A stretch of 64,000 nucleotides of DNA. It comes from CAYSRJ01 sp964521865. Its GTDB lineage: Bacteria > Spirochaetota > B62-G9 > DRHN01. The stretch spans positions 398,487-462,486 of the forward strand of contig CAZFTJ010000001.1 of the NCBI GenBank assembly GCA_964521865.1. The letters run 5' to 3'. The first letter of the stretch is position 1. Each line of letters starts with the position of its first letter. The notes under the pieces were generated by a model. It had not been told where the DNA came from and searched no databases. It worked only from the letters and a program-made list of their open reading frames with translations. Position numbers and translations under genes: made by a program. Below are positions 1 through 8,320 of the stretch, one piece after another.

Positions 1-1857
1 ATGGCCGAGCTTCTGGGCAAGGAGGCCGGCTACTGCAGGGGCCGGGGAGGCGGGATGCACATAGCCGACTTTTCCGTCGGCAATCTGGGAGCGAATGCAA
101 TCGTCGGAGGCAGCATGGGCATAGCGACCGGTGCGGCGCTCGCGGTCGATCTTCTCGGACAGGAGCGAATCGTCGTCTGTTGCGTGGGAGACGGTGCAAT
201 GAACAACGGCATCGCACATGAATCCATGAACTTTGCGACCATGGCGCAGTTCGATTACGGGCTTCCGGTCGTCTATTTCATCGAAAACAACCAGTACGGG
301 TATACGGGCCAGCAGAAGGGAGAGGTCACCGGTATCGAGTTTTTATCGCAGCGCGGCGCCGGGTACAACGCGCAGAACATGCACGCCGAAACGATATGCG
401 GAAACAACGTGCTTGCGGTCCGCGAGGCGATGAAACGCGCCCGCGAGCTCTGCCTGAATGGTGAAGGGCCGGTGCTCCTCGAGGCGAATACCTACCGGCA
501 CTGGGGGCACAACTTCAAGGATAAAGGGACGGCCTACAGAACGGATGCGGAAAAGAAGGCGTGGCGTGCACATGATCCGGTGGATCGGTTTACCGGCGAG
601 CTGATAAAAAACGGCATCCTTACTGAGGACAAAGCTGAGCGGGAGTGGGAATCCGCGCGGGCACGCATCGAGAAGGTCACGGTCGCAGCTGCAAAGAGCA
701 AAGATCCGGACATACGAGACATCTACTTCGGCGTGTATGCTCAAACCGGCTCGGAGGGAATAGGCGATGAGTATAAAACCCTGAATCTGCTCAAAAAGAC
801 GAGGCGTATTCCGCGGGACAGAGAAGGAAAGATCCTTGCGAGGCATGCGGTGGTCGAAACGCTTACGGAAGAGATGATCCGGGACCGGCGCGTTGTGGTG
901 TGGGGTGAGGATGTGGCCGAACAGGGCGGGGCCTACAGCGCCACCTACGGCCTGCTCGATATTTTCGGCAGAAAGAGGGTCTTCAACACTGCGATATCCG
1001 AGTCCGCGATCATCGGAGCCGGAGTGGGCGCAGCCATGGCAGGTCTTCGGCCGGTGGTCGAGCTGATGTACATCGATTTCGTCCTGCAGGCAATGGATCA
1101 GGTGGGAAACCAGGCAGCGAAGGCGAGGTTCATGTTCGGCGGCCAGTATTCCATCCCCCTTACGATACGGGCGACAATAGGCGGCGGCAAGGGGTACGCG
1201 GGCCAGCACTCTCAGAGCCTGGAGGCGGTGGTGGCCATGTTTCCCGGTATCAAGGTAGCGGCGCCCTCCAACGCGTACGACATGAAGGGCCTGCTCAAGA
1301 CGGCGATACGCGACGACAACCCGGTCTTCTTCATAGAGCACCAGATGGTGTATCTCGAAAAGGCCGTCGTGCCGCCGGGAGATGACTATACCATACCCTT
1401 CGGAAAGGCGCGCGTGGTGAGGGAGGGAACCGACATCACGGTCGTCGCTTACTCGAACATGGTGAGCAGGGCCCTCGCGGCAGCCGAAAAGCTTGAAGAG
1501 GAGGAGGGTATTCATGTCGAGATAGTCGACCCGCGCACCCTCGTACCGCTCGATATCGAGACAATCGGCGCTTCGGTGAAAAAAACCGGCCGCGCCGCCG
1601 TTGTGGTGCAGGCGCCCTACACGGGAAGCTTCGCGAGCCACATTTCCCACGAGATTACCCTGCGCTGCTTCGACAGCATGAAGCTGCCGGTTCGTATCGT
1701 ATCGGGATACGATGTTACCCCGCCGATGGCTTATCCCCTCGAGATGGAGAACATGCCGAATCCCGGTCGTATCGCGCGGAGTATAAAGGAGACCGTTGAG
1801 GGCAGAACAGCCATCGATGTGTATGACAGGGCTCTCACCCCCATTGCGTATCCCTAG
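1..1857 (+). CDS. Fused alpha-beta E1 component of a thiamine-diphosphate 2-oxo acid dehydrogenase (5' end outside window)
   Basis: Catalyses the ThDP-dependent decarboxylation step of a lipoyl-linked 2-oxo acid (pyruvate, branched-chain or acetoin-type) dehydrogenase complex. Residues 1-250 match the E1 alpha subunit: GRGGGMH at 14-20, and the ThDP/Mg motif begins GDGAMNNG at 63-70 and closes with NN at 96-97. From about residue 275 the chain continues as a complete E1 beta subunit (GEDVAEQGGAYSATYGL, then GGKGYAGQHSQSLE, then the transketolase C-terminal domain). GRGGGMH normally lies roughly 90 residues into E1 alpha, so the ATG at base 1 is internal and the true start is upstream of the window. 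Alpha and beta are usually separate genes; here they are one reading frame. Substrate cannot be decided from sequence. lipA, at 37.4 kb, supplies the cofactor such complexes use. Confidence 0.9.
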   Translation: MAELLGKEAGYCRGRGGGMHIADFSVGNLGANAIVGGSMGIATGAALAVDLLGQERIVVCCVGDGAMNNGIAHESMNFATMAQFDYGLPVVYFIENNQYGYTGQQKGEVTGIEFLSQRGAGYNAQNMHAETICGNNVLAVREAMKRARELCLNGEGPVLLEANTYRHWGHNFKDKGTAYRTDAEKKAWRAHDPVDRFTGELIKNGILTEDKAEREWESARARIEKVTVAAAKSKDPDIRDIYFGVYAQTGSEGIGDEYKTLNLLKKTRRIPRDREGKILARHAVVETLTEEMIRDRRVVVWGEDVAEQGGAYSATYGLLDIFGRKRVFNTAISESAIIGAGVGAAMAGLRPVVELMYIDFVLQAMDQVGNQAAKARFMFGGQYSIPLTIRATIGGGKGYAGQHSQSLEAVVAMFPGIKVAAPSNAYDMKGLLKTAIRDDNPVFFIEHQMVYLEKAVVPPGDDYTIPFGKARVVREGTDITVVAYSNMVSRALAAAEKLEEEEGIHVEIVDPRTLVPLDIETIGASVKKTGRAAVVVQAPYTGSFASHISHEITLRCFDSMKLPVRIVSGYDVTPPMAYPLEMENMPNPGRIARSIKETVEGRTAIDVYDRALTPIAYP

Positions 1858-1942
1858 GAGCGGAAGACCACCCTTATTCGGAAACCAAACGGTCCGAGAG
1901 AGCTTTACAACATCTCCGGAACCGGGCCTCAAATTATTTCCT

Positions 1943-3181
1943 TTAATACAGCACGAATGTAATGAAAAGTGCCGTTCCTGCGGGGACCAGCAGGTTGTCC
2001 AGGTCGTACGGGGAAAAAAGCTCGATCAGTGTAGGCAAAACAGCCGCGATTAGGGCTTCGTATACGGGGAGGAAAAAATAAAGTATCAGGAACGCGGAAA
2101 CAAAAAATGCGAGCGAGCCTTCAAGGGTTCGCCGGTACACGGGGAGTTTCACTCTTCCGAATCTTTTTCCGACAAGCCCCGACAGCGAGTCGGATATACA
2201 GACAATCAGGATAGCAGGTATATACACGTTCTGTTTGAAGAATAAAAGGCATATGAGAATGCCGACGGTCAGCGAGATCGGTCCGATGATAAAGCCTCGT
2301 ATTTCAGTGTACCGCCGCGCCTTTTTGGTGACATGCGAGAAAAAGGGAAAATGAAAGCCGATGTACCGGAGAGTTTCGGAAATTGCGTACAATGCGATTA
2401 CCGCAACGAGCAGGGCGCAGATTGCGGTTTTATTCATGTACGCGAGAAAGGGCACCGGCACCCCGAGAAAGTGGATGAACTTGCGGTAGATTTCACGGCT
2501 CAACGAATATTTGGCCCGTGTCAACCTTGCCGGCAGCCGGTTCTCCGGTATGATGCAGGGGATGAGCTCCAGGAGGTTGTACCCGTCGATCACGATATCC
2601 GCGTGCTTCCGAATGATTCTCGACGGGTTGTATCCGATGCCGATCCTGCTCTGCTGTATTATGGACAGATTGTTCGGATCGTCGGCGACGACAACCACAT
2701 CCCTCCAGCCGAGCCCGAGCTCTGTCATCAGACTGCTCAGCACTTCTTCCTTCGGTTTGCCCGGCCTGCTGTCTATGCCGACCCTGCCGTCTTCGATTTT
2801 CGCCTCAAGCCCCGCAAAGTGTTCCACGCCGTACTCTTCGGCAAGTCTTTTCAGGATGAAGTTCGGAACGCCGGAGCTCATGAGGGAAATGTAATATCCA
2901 TCTCTGTGAAGAAGTTCAAACGTCTCTTTGATATTCCTTGATTTCCGCATCCGGCCGGCAATGTCCACGGCCTTCTTGAGATCGAAGTTTTTGGTTATTC
3001 TCAGCACCGCAGTGAGAAGCTCTTCGAAACTGATGGCGCTCGTGTAGTACCGCCATCCCAGCAGGAGTGTTTTGAAGTAGTTTTTCAGCCCGGTGGTTCG
3101 TGCGATGCGAATCAGGAAGACGCCCCTGAACAGTACGCCGTCGACATCGAACACCGCAAGCCCGCTGTATCGTTTATTCAT
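1943..3181 (-). CDS. HAD-family phosphatase fused to a dolichol/phytol-kinase-like membrane domain
   Basis: The N-terminal half (about residues 1-200) is a HAD phosphatase of the SerB-like type: the nucleophile motif DVDG is at residues 12-15, followed by a Ser motif (SLMSSGVP), a Lys motif (KPKEEVL) and the acidic loop VVVADDPNN. The C-terminal half is hydrophobic with about six membrane segments and the signatures of the CTP-dependent polyprenol kinase/CDP-diglyceride synthetase group: RKFIHFLG, SDSLSGLVGKRFG, RRTLEGSLA and a final segment around LIELFSPYDLDNLLVP. By family knowledge the membrane part would phosphorylate a lipid alcohol such as a polyprenol or phytol using CTP, and the HAD part would remove a phosphate. 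A single chain with both activities is unusual. Transcribed divergently from the RNA methyltransferase gene and convergently with the E1 gene. Confidence 0.8.
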   Translation of the reverse strand: MNKRYSGLAVFDVDGVLFRGVFLIRIARTTGLKNYFKTLLLGWRYYTSAISFEELLTAVLRITKNFDLKKAVDIAGRMRKSRNIKETFELLHRDGYYISLMSSGVPNFILKRLAEEYGVEHFAGLEAKIEDGRVGIDSRPGKPKEEVLSSLMTELGLGWRDVVVVADDPNNLSIIQQSRIGIGYNPSRIIRKHADIVIDGYNLLELIPCIIPENRLPARLTRAKYSLSREIYRKFIHFLGVPVPFLAYMNKTAICALLVAVIALYAISETLRYIGFHFPFFSHVTKKARRYTEIRGFIIGPISLTVGILICLLFFKQNVYIPAILIVCISDSLSGLVGKRFGRVKLPVYRRTLEGSLAFFVSAFLILYFFLPVYEALIAAVLPTLIELFSPYDLDNLLVPAGTALFITFVLY

Positions 3182-3288
3182 ATTATTTTAAAGTAATGGT
3201 TTTTATCTGTAGAATCTAATAGCAGGTAATTGTAACATACTATTGTCATTTGAACATAAAATTCCGGTGCAACAAAGGTGTACGGTTC

Positions 3289-4446
3289 ATGGAAATGACT
3301 GTGGAGAAGATAGTTCATGGAGGCTGGGGACTCTGCCGGGTGAATGACCGGGTGTTTCTCGTTCCTTTTGCCGTTCCGGGTGATGTGGTCGATGTGTCGT
3401 TCGGGGAGCCCGCAAAGGGGGTGACCGTCGGCTGGATCAGGAAGGTGCTGCAGCCGTCGCCCTTCAGAAAACAGTCGCTTTGCCCGGTTTTCGGGATATG
3501 CGGAGGGTGCGATTTCGATAATATGAGCTATGAGTGTGAAATTGAGGCCAAGAAGGAAATGCTTCGGGAGGACCTCCGGAGAATAGGGGGAATCGGAGAT
3601 GATGCAATCGGCAAAACTCTTCCCTCCCAGAGCGAGTACCGCTACAGAAACAATGCGCAGTTCAAGGCGGCGGGCCAAACTGATGCAGGTTTTTTTATGA
3701 AACGGTCCCACGAGGTAGTTCCACTGCCTGAGCAGGGGTGTCTCCTGCTCGACCCGGTTATCAACGAGTTTTTTAAACGCCATATACAGGGCAAAGCCCT
3801 TCCGGACGGCGGGTTTCGAATTAGATCCAATGAGCGTGGTGAGATATTTCAAAAAGGGGTCCCGGGTATCAAACCCGATAGTTGCGCCTCATTTTACCGG
3901 AAGGGGTTTCGATTCGAGGTGGGGATCGATGATTTCTTCCAGGTCAACAGGTTTGTTATCGACGCCTGGCTCGATTTGATTGTCGGATACCTCGAGCCCG
4001 GGCTTTCAGACTGGGTAGCCGATATATACTGCGGGTCGGGCCTCATCTCCCTGTACGTGGCCGGTCTTGTGCATTGCATCACCGGGATCGAGCTCAACGG
4101 GAGAGCCGTGAATAATGCACGGCGCAATGCTCTGGAAAACGGAATCCGAAAAGCAAAGTTCATCAGGGCCGATGCGGGGAAGGGCATTTCCGGCATGTCG
4201 GCGGGCAAGGTGATTGTCGATCCGCCGAGAGCCGGCCTGACCGGCCGGCTCATCGCCGACATCGCTGAAATGAGGCCGGCTGTTGTTGTGTACGCCTCCT
4301 GCGATACCGCAGCATTTGCAAGGGATGTTCGCCTTTTCAGAGAAAACGGATTTGTGCTTGACGAAGTGACGCTTGTCGACATGTTTCCGAGAACCAGACA
4401 TATGGAAGTCGTTTCCCGACTCGTTTCGGCTATAAAAGCCGGGTAA
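3289..4446 (+). CDS. RumA/TrmA-family class I RNA (uracil-C5) methyltransferase
   Basis: Methylates C5 of a uridine in 23S rRNA or tRNA using S-adenosylmethionine. An N-terminal TRAM-like domain (about residues 1-55) is followed by iron-sulfur cysteines in CPVFGICGGC (Cys65, 71, 74; a fourth candidate is in EQGCLLLDP). The C-terminal methyltransferase fold shows the SAM motif IYCGSGLISL, DPPRAG, the catalytic cysteine in YASCDTAAFARD and the general-base region DMFPRTRHMEVV. The frame opens with a TTG at 3250, but ATG at 3289 has AAAGGTG nine bases upstream and starts directly on the TRAM domain, so I use it. Which of RlmC, RlmD, RlmFO or TrmA it corresponds to cannot be settled; the Cys-rich motif fits the RlmD group. 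Confidence 0.88.
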   Translation: MEMTVEKIVHGGWGLCRVNDRVFLVPFAVPGDVVDVSFGEPAKGVTVGWIRKVLQPSPFRKQSLCPVFGICGGCDFDNMSYECEIEAKKEMLREDLRRIGGIGDDAIGKTLPSQSEYRYRNNAQFKAAGQTDAGFFMKRSHEVVPLPEQGCLLLDPVINEFFKRHIQGKALPDGGFRIRSNERGEIFQKGVPGIKPDSCASFYRKGFRFEVGIDDFFQVNRFVIDAWLDLIVGYLEPGLSDWVADIYCGSGLISLYVAGLVHCITGIELNGRAVNNARRNALENGIRKAKFIRADAGKGISGMSAGKVIVDPPRAGLTGRLIADIAEMRPAVVVYASCDTAAFARDVRLFRENGFVLDEVTLVDMFPRTRHMEVVSRLVSAIKAG

Positions 4447-4652
4447 GGTATTTGCATCCCAATTAAGGAGTTTTCGGCTCGGTGCAGGAGGAGGCGGGCG
4501 CGTCCGCCTTTCGGCCGGACCGAAGAGCTTCGTTCAGCCTGCCGCAGGCCCGCTGAACAATACCTTGACAGGTGCACGGTTCTTCTCTATATTCACACCA
4601 GCAAAACCTTTCTGTCCATTACGTGGACCGGCAGACCGAGGGGAGGTATGTT
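4447..4652 (+). promoter_or_regulatory. rpsF leader region with stacked inverted repeats
   Basis: Upstream of rpsF are several inverted repeats: GGCGG/CCGCC separated by six bases near 4494-4510, CGAAG/CTTCG at about 4521-4532, and GTTCAGC/GCTGAAC at 4532-4558. rpsF operons in other bacteria are autoregulated by an S6:S18-binding leader, so a regulatory role is possible. The last hairpin, however, belongs to a dispersed repeat (also at 22.07 kb) and may have nothing to do with rpsF. No clear sigma-70 promoter was identified. Confidence 0.3.
4532..4558. repeat. Dispersed palindromic element, family B, copy 1
   Basis: Arms GTTCAGC and GCTGAAC flank a GC-rich centre that itself can fold (GCCTG/CAGGC). 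The 16-base core TTCAGCCTGCCGCAGG recurs on the opposite strand at 22072-22098, again intergenic. Confidence 0.6.
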
Positions 4653-4931
4653 TTGAGACGTTATGAGTATCTTTACATCTTTGAGCCGCAGGAAGACATA
4701 GCGAAAAAATCCATCGATTTTGTGAAGAAACATTACGACACGATGGGGGCCGCCATTCTCAAGGAAGACGAGATGGGCAAACGGCGACTCGCGTATGAGA
4801 TAAACAAGCAGACCGATGGGTTTTACTATGTGACGCAGATCGAAATCGACGACTTTTCAAAACTACAGGAGTATGAATCCGAACTGAAGCTCAATCCGGA
4901 TATCATCCGGTTTATGAAGGTTCGTGTATAG
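4653..4931 (+). CDS. rpsF: 30S ribosomal protein S6
   Basis: Small-subunit protein S6, which pairs with S18 on the platform of the 30S subunit. The sequence LRRYEYLYIFEPQ followed by GKRRLAYEINKQTDGFYYVTQIEI is the standard S6 fold. The frame is open further upstream, but the start is set at TTG 4653: GGGGAGG lies six bases before it and it gives 92 residues, the normal S6 length. First gene of the rpsF-ssb-rpsR-DUF2232-rplI-dnaB cluster, although 322 bases separate it from ssb, which is longer than usual. Confidence 0.95.
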   Translation: MRRYEYLYIFEPQEDIAKKSIDFVKKHYDTMGAAILKEDEMGKRRLAYEINKQTDGFYYVTQIEIDDFSKLQEYESELKLNPDIIRFMKVRV

Positions 4932-5253
4932 TCGTCTTCCCATTGGGCTCGCCGATCGGCGGTTGAGAAGGAGTCCGCTGTTCGACAGCGTGTAGCCCGA
5001 CGAACTTTATTCAGTCCACCGAAAATCGGATGAATCAATTCAGCCGATCGGCCGAGCACCGGTGTAGGTTTCTCCACACGGGCAGAATGATGCGTCTGCA
5101 CATTTCTTAACAGTGTTCCATATATGGTGCCGTTCGTCCGAGGAGATGGACGGCAGTTTCGGATTTGATAAAAGAAGTTGTGTTTCATGCAAAATGCTTT
5201 ACAATTAAAGAAGTTGAGATAAAGAAGTTGAGAACGTAAAGGAGGTTTCAGAC
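4932..5253 (+). other. Long rpsF-ssb spacer with palindromes and a short repeated motif
   Basis: This 322-base gap has no credible gene. It holds a perfect 12-base palindrome CGCCGATCGGCG soon after rpsF, a hairpin GCTGT/ACAGC, a second GCCGATCGGC near 5043, and a hairpin with GTCC/GGAC arms near 5135-5150. Closer to ssb the 10-mer AAAGAAGTTG occurs three times, at 5171, 5207 and 5221. It could separate rpsF from the ssb transcript by attenuation plus a second promoter; that is inference. Confidence 0.5.
5178..5205 (+). promoter_or_regulatory. Candidate sigma-70 promoter for ssb
   Basis: TTGTGT at 5178-5183 and TACAAT at 5200-5205 with a 16-base spacer, 48 bases before the ssb start. The match is moderate (-35 four of six, -10 five of six), and the AAAGAAGTTG repeats overlap and follow it. 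Confidence 0.4.
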
Positions 5254-5745
5254 ATGGTCTGGGATATAAATCATGTCGTGCTTGTCGGACGATTGACAAA
5301 AGATCCAGAGCTTACCTATACACAGTCCGGTGCGGCTGTATGCCGATTTTCCATTGCGGTGAACAGGTCCTCGGGATCGTCGTCCGACAGCGAAAATTCC
5401 ACAAATTTCTTCAACGTCGTAGCGTGGAACAAAACAGCCGAAATTTGCAATGAGTATCTTTCGAAAGGCAGGCAGGTGGGAATTGACGGCAGGCTCCAGC
5501 AGAGAAGGTGGGAGGGCCAGGACGGCGTCAAGCGGAACACAGTCGAGATTGTTGCAAACAATGTGCAGTTTTTCGGCCCGGGACGCCAGGCCGCCGGGCA
5601 GTTCGAGAAGGATGCACAGGAAGAACAGCAGATGGGAGTGCGGTCTCCTGGGCCGTCGGAACAAATGTCGCCGGAAGAACAACCGTCAGAGGAGGCCGGC
5701 GACCCGTTTCTGTCAGAGCTCGATGATGACGAGATTCCATTTTGA
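5254..5745 (+). CDS. ssb: Single-stranded DNA-binding protein
   Basis: Binds ssDNA during replication and repair and recruits partners through its C-terminal tip. The OB-fold occupies about residues 1-110 (VVLVGRLTKDPELTYT, then FFNVVAWNKTAE, then VGIDGRLQQRRWE). A Gln/Pro/Glu-rich linker follows and the chain ends with the acidic tip DDDEIPF. AAAGGAGG stands seven to eight bases before ATG 5254. At 163 residues it has the usual bacterial SSB length. It sits between rpsF and rpsR, the classic arrangement. Confidence 0.96.
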   Translation: MVWDINHVVLVGRLTKDPELTYTQSGAAVCRFSIAVNRSSGSSSDSENSTNFFNVVAWNKTAEICNEYLSKGRQVGIDGRLQQRRWEGQDGVKRNTVEIVANNVQFFGPGRQAAGQFEKDAQEEQQMGVRSPGPSEQMSPEEQPSEEAGDPFLSELDDDEIPF

Positions 5746-5795
5746 AACAAAAAATTCGAAGTGCGGGTTATACAGTTTAAGCAAGGAGATGTGAC

Positions 5796-6491
5796 ATGCC
5801 TGAAGAAGCACAGAATAATAAGCTGGAGGTTCGGGGATCGGAAGCGCGTAAAGCGCTTCGGAAACGTGGAACAGATTCGGAGGAGCGAAATAGCGATACA
5901 GCGTCGGGGGAGCAGCTGTCCGTGAACGTAATGCCCGAAGGGGCGGTGCCTGAAGAAGCGAGGTCTGAAGAGGCGGTGCCTGAAGAGGCGGTGCCTGAAG
6001 AGGCACCGTCCGGTACTGCAACACCCATCGAAGAAAAGGCCAGGCGCGTCGAGGATGAAAGCGGACCCTCGGAACAGGCACCTTCCGATACGCAGGTTCG
6101 GGAAAGTCCTTCTGCTTCCGAATCACCGGAAAAACCGACAGCTTCCGATACGCAGGTCCAGGAAAGTCCTTCTGCACGGCCTTCCAATAATACACAGAGA
6201 AGACCGTATAGTTCCGGCCGGGGAAGAAACGATACACAAAGGCCCGGGCAGAATGGATCCGGATCTCGACAGAGACGGGGTTATTTCAGACGAAAAGTAT
6301 GCAGGCTCTGCGTGAATAAAATCAAAACCGTTGATTATAAGGATGTCGATCTTTTAAAGCGATTTGTAACGGACAGAGGTAAAATTCTGCCGAGGAGGAT
6401 GACCGGCACATGCGCAAAACACCAGCGGGTGCTCGCTGCGGCAATCAAAAGGGCGCGGACAGCAGCATTTCTGCCCTTTGTAAAAAAATGA
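5796..6491 (+). CDS. rpsR: 30S ribosomal protein S18 with a ~155-residue acidic N-terminal extension
   Basis: The last ~72 residues are a normal S18 (RRGYFRRKVCRLCVNK, then LLKRFVTDRGKILPRRMTGTCAKHQRVLAAAIKRAR). They are preceded by about 155 residues of low-complexity Glu/Pro/Ser-rich sequence. This contains four tandem five-residue units of the type AVPEE (15-bp DNA repeat, 5942-6003) and a 20-residue unit beginning SDTQV and containing ESPSA, present twice (about 6085 and 6145). AAGGAGATG precedes ATG 5796, and no in-frame ATG lies near the S18 core, so the extension appears to be translated. S18 is normally 70-90 residues. The extension is probably disordered; its role is unknown. Followed closely by the DUF2232 gene. 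Confidence 0.92.
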   Translation: MPEEAQNNKLEVRGSEARKALRKRGTDSEERNSDTASGEQLSVNVMPEGAVPEEARSEEAVPEEAVPEEAPSGTATPIEEKARRVEDESGPSEQAPSDTQVRESPSASESPEKPTASDTQVQESPSARPSNNTQRRPYSSGRGRNDTQRPGQNGSGSRQRRGYFRRKVCRLCVNKIKTVDYKDVDLLKRFVTDRGKILPRRMTGTCAKHQRVLAAAIKRARTAAFLPFVKK

Positions 6492-6522
6492 TTCGCCGCA
6501 TTGTTTAATTTCCTGCCGGGAG

Positions 6523-7869
6523 ATGGGAAGGGACGTGGATAAATTCGGTAGAGAAAAGATTGAAAATTTTCTCGAGAGGGTGAGGGAGAGTAATCTGATG
6601 AGGTTTGATAACCTTATGCAGACTCTGCTCGAGAAGATAAAAACGAACAATTTTCGAGTGTTCAAATCCTTTAAGCTGCAAAGCGGCATAAAGATCCAGA
6701 ACCTGCACGTTGTCGCCATCTGGCTTCAAAACCTGAATGTCGGTAATCTGAAGACGCGGCTCACACTCCCCGATGTGGAAGTCGAATGGAGGGAAATCGG
6801 GGAAAACATCCTTCTCGTGCTCCTCTCCATTCTCCTCTATATGTCGGTCATTTTCACGGAGCTTTCTTTTGTGCCCTTTATGATTATCGTTGTCAAACGG
6901 GGATGGAAGGAAGGGCTGATGTATCTTGTCATCGGAACTGTAGCCGTCCTGTATCTTATGATACACGAAGTGGGAAAGCTTCCTCTGGACAGTGATGTCA
7001 TGCTCTTTTCTCCCACCCACTACTCCTTCAGTTTTATAGAACGGGTAACCGGGCTCAGAGGAGGTCGTTTTCTCGACTTCTTCTTTACTTTCGGACTTTT
7101 CGGCATTGTGCTGGGGTATTTCGTTTCAAGAAACTACAGGCTGAACTACGTCATATTCTTCAGCCTTACCGTGTATGTGGGTATAGCCATTTTACCGCTG
7201 ATAATATCCGGCATGATCGGCGGCTTTCACCAGTTTATTGCGAACTATTCGAAATTCGTGGATGCAAAGACAAACAGTTACGTTGATCAGTACCTGTCCC
7301 AGATGAGCAATCATCGTGTTCTTCTGATGAGCAGGGGGATCGACTACAACGCGGTTTCACGAAAGATAGAGATTGCTGCCGACCTGTACAAGAGAAACGT
7401 TATTTTCGGCATTGCACCGCGCGGCGGGTATCTTGTCAAACAGATCTTTATCATCTTTGTCGGTATTCTCTGCGTCAAGTTTTACCTTACCAGAAAGCAC
7501 ATCAACAGGGCGGCACTCTCCTTCAGCATCAAGAATTACCGGATCCAGGACAGCTGGGTATGGGCGCTCGTCGTCGCGTGGGGATTGGTATACATCAACC
7601 TCTATCTTAAAAATCAAATATTCGGTATAGTAAGCTGGAATATTGCGGTTGTATTTTCGCTGCTCTTCTTTATCAGGGGGCTTTCGATAATCAAGATTCT
7701 TGCCGATAGAATCAGGATCCCGCAGATTCTCCAGTACATGGTTCTCATCTTTTTTCTCTTTTATTCGTTTATATTTTTCGTCACCATTGTCACCGGTATC
7801 GGAGTTGCCGATATATGGCTTAAAATACACGACAGTATTGAAAATATGAAGAAGAGGAGCGGTTCATGA
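6523..7869 (+). CDS. DUF2232/YybS-like integral membrane protein
   Basis: A 448-residue polytopic membrane protein between rpsR and rplI, the position of YybS/DUF2232 proteins in many bacteria. After a charged, soluble N-terminal ~90 residues come about eight hydrophobic segments. The last block (RGLSIIKILADRIRIPQILQYMVLIF) resembles the conserved C-terminal region of DUF2232. Function is unknown for the family. The stop overlaps the rplI start (ATGA), indicating translational coupling. The long soluble N-terminus is not typical of short family members. Confidence 0.7.
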   Translation: MGRDVDKFGREKIENFLERVRESNLMRFDNLMQTLLEKIKTNNFRVFKSFKLQSGIKIQNLHVVAIWLQNLNVGNLKTRLTLPDVEVEWREIGENILLVLLSILLYMSVIFTELSFVPFMIIVVKRGWKEGLMYLVIGTVAVLYLMIHEVGKLPLDSDVMLFSPTHYSFSFIERVTGLRGGRFLDFFFTFGLFGIVLGYFVSRNYRLNYVIFFSLTVYVGIAILPLIISGMIGGFHQFIANYSKFVDAKTNSYVDQYLSQMSNHRVLLMSRGIDYNAVSRKIEIAADLYKRNVIFGIAPRGGYLVKQIFIIFVGILCVKFYLTRKHINRAALSFSIKNYRIQDSWVWALVVAWGLVYINLYLKNQIFGIVSWNIAVVFSLLFFIRGLSIIKILADRIRIPQILQYMVLIFFLFYSFIFFVTIVTGIGVADIWLKIHDSIENMKKRSGS

Positions 7870-8312
7870 AGGTAATACTGGTGCAGGACATCCCGGGAAT
7901 CGGCGAGGAGGGTGATTTCAAGGACGTTGCAAAAGGGTATGCGCGAAACTACCTCTTTCCGAAAGGATTTGCAGTTGAGGATACTACCTTCAATAGAAAT
8001 AGAATGAAGGAGCAGCAGAAGAAGATCGAGCTTCGCAAGGTAAAAAAGCGGGAAGAGGCGCAGAAGCTTGCCGATGAGATTTCGGCACTGTCGATAAATA
8101 TTTCGGCGGCTGTCGGCGCCAATGAAAAGCTCTTCGGAGCGGTTCATGAGCAGGATATTGTAAAAGCGCTGAAAGAGCAGGGATATGAAATAGAGAAAAA
8201 GAATATCGAGCTTGCCGAACCTATTAAAACAACCGGCGTCTACAGGGTGCCGCTCAGGATATATGAGGATATTCGGGCCGAGCTCAAAGTATGGGTCGTA
8301 AAAGAGGGCTGA
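7866..8312 (+). CDS. rplI: 50S ribosomal protein L9
   Basis: Large-subunit protein L9 of 148 residues. The N-terminal domain begins MKVILVQDIPGIGEEGD and contains VAKGYARNYLFPKGFA, both diagnostic. A long charged connecting helix and a C-terminal domain ending in a beta-rich RAELKVWVVKEG follow. It starts at the ATG overlapping the stop of the membrane-protein gene by four bases and is followed at once by dnaB. Confidence 0.97.
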   Translation: MKVILVQDIPGIGEEGDFKDVAKGYARNYLFPKGFAVEDTTFNRNRMKEQQKKIELRKVKKREEAQKLADEISALSINISAAVGANEKLFGAVHEQDIVKALKEQGYEIEKKNIELAEPIKTTGVYRVPLRIYEDIRAELKVWVVKEG

Positions 8313-8320
8313 CCGGGTCT

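Noticed and set aside
343..1932. 529-codon minus-strand open frame across the E1 gene
   Set aside because: It is a mirror of the E1 coding sequence, has no family motif, and the plus-strand protein is unmistakable.
3178..3852. 224-codon minus-strand open frame upstream of the HAD-kinase gene
   Set aside because: Overlaps the RNA methyltransferase gene in antisense and has no credible protein features.
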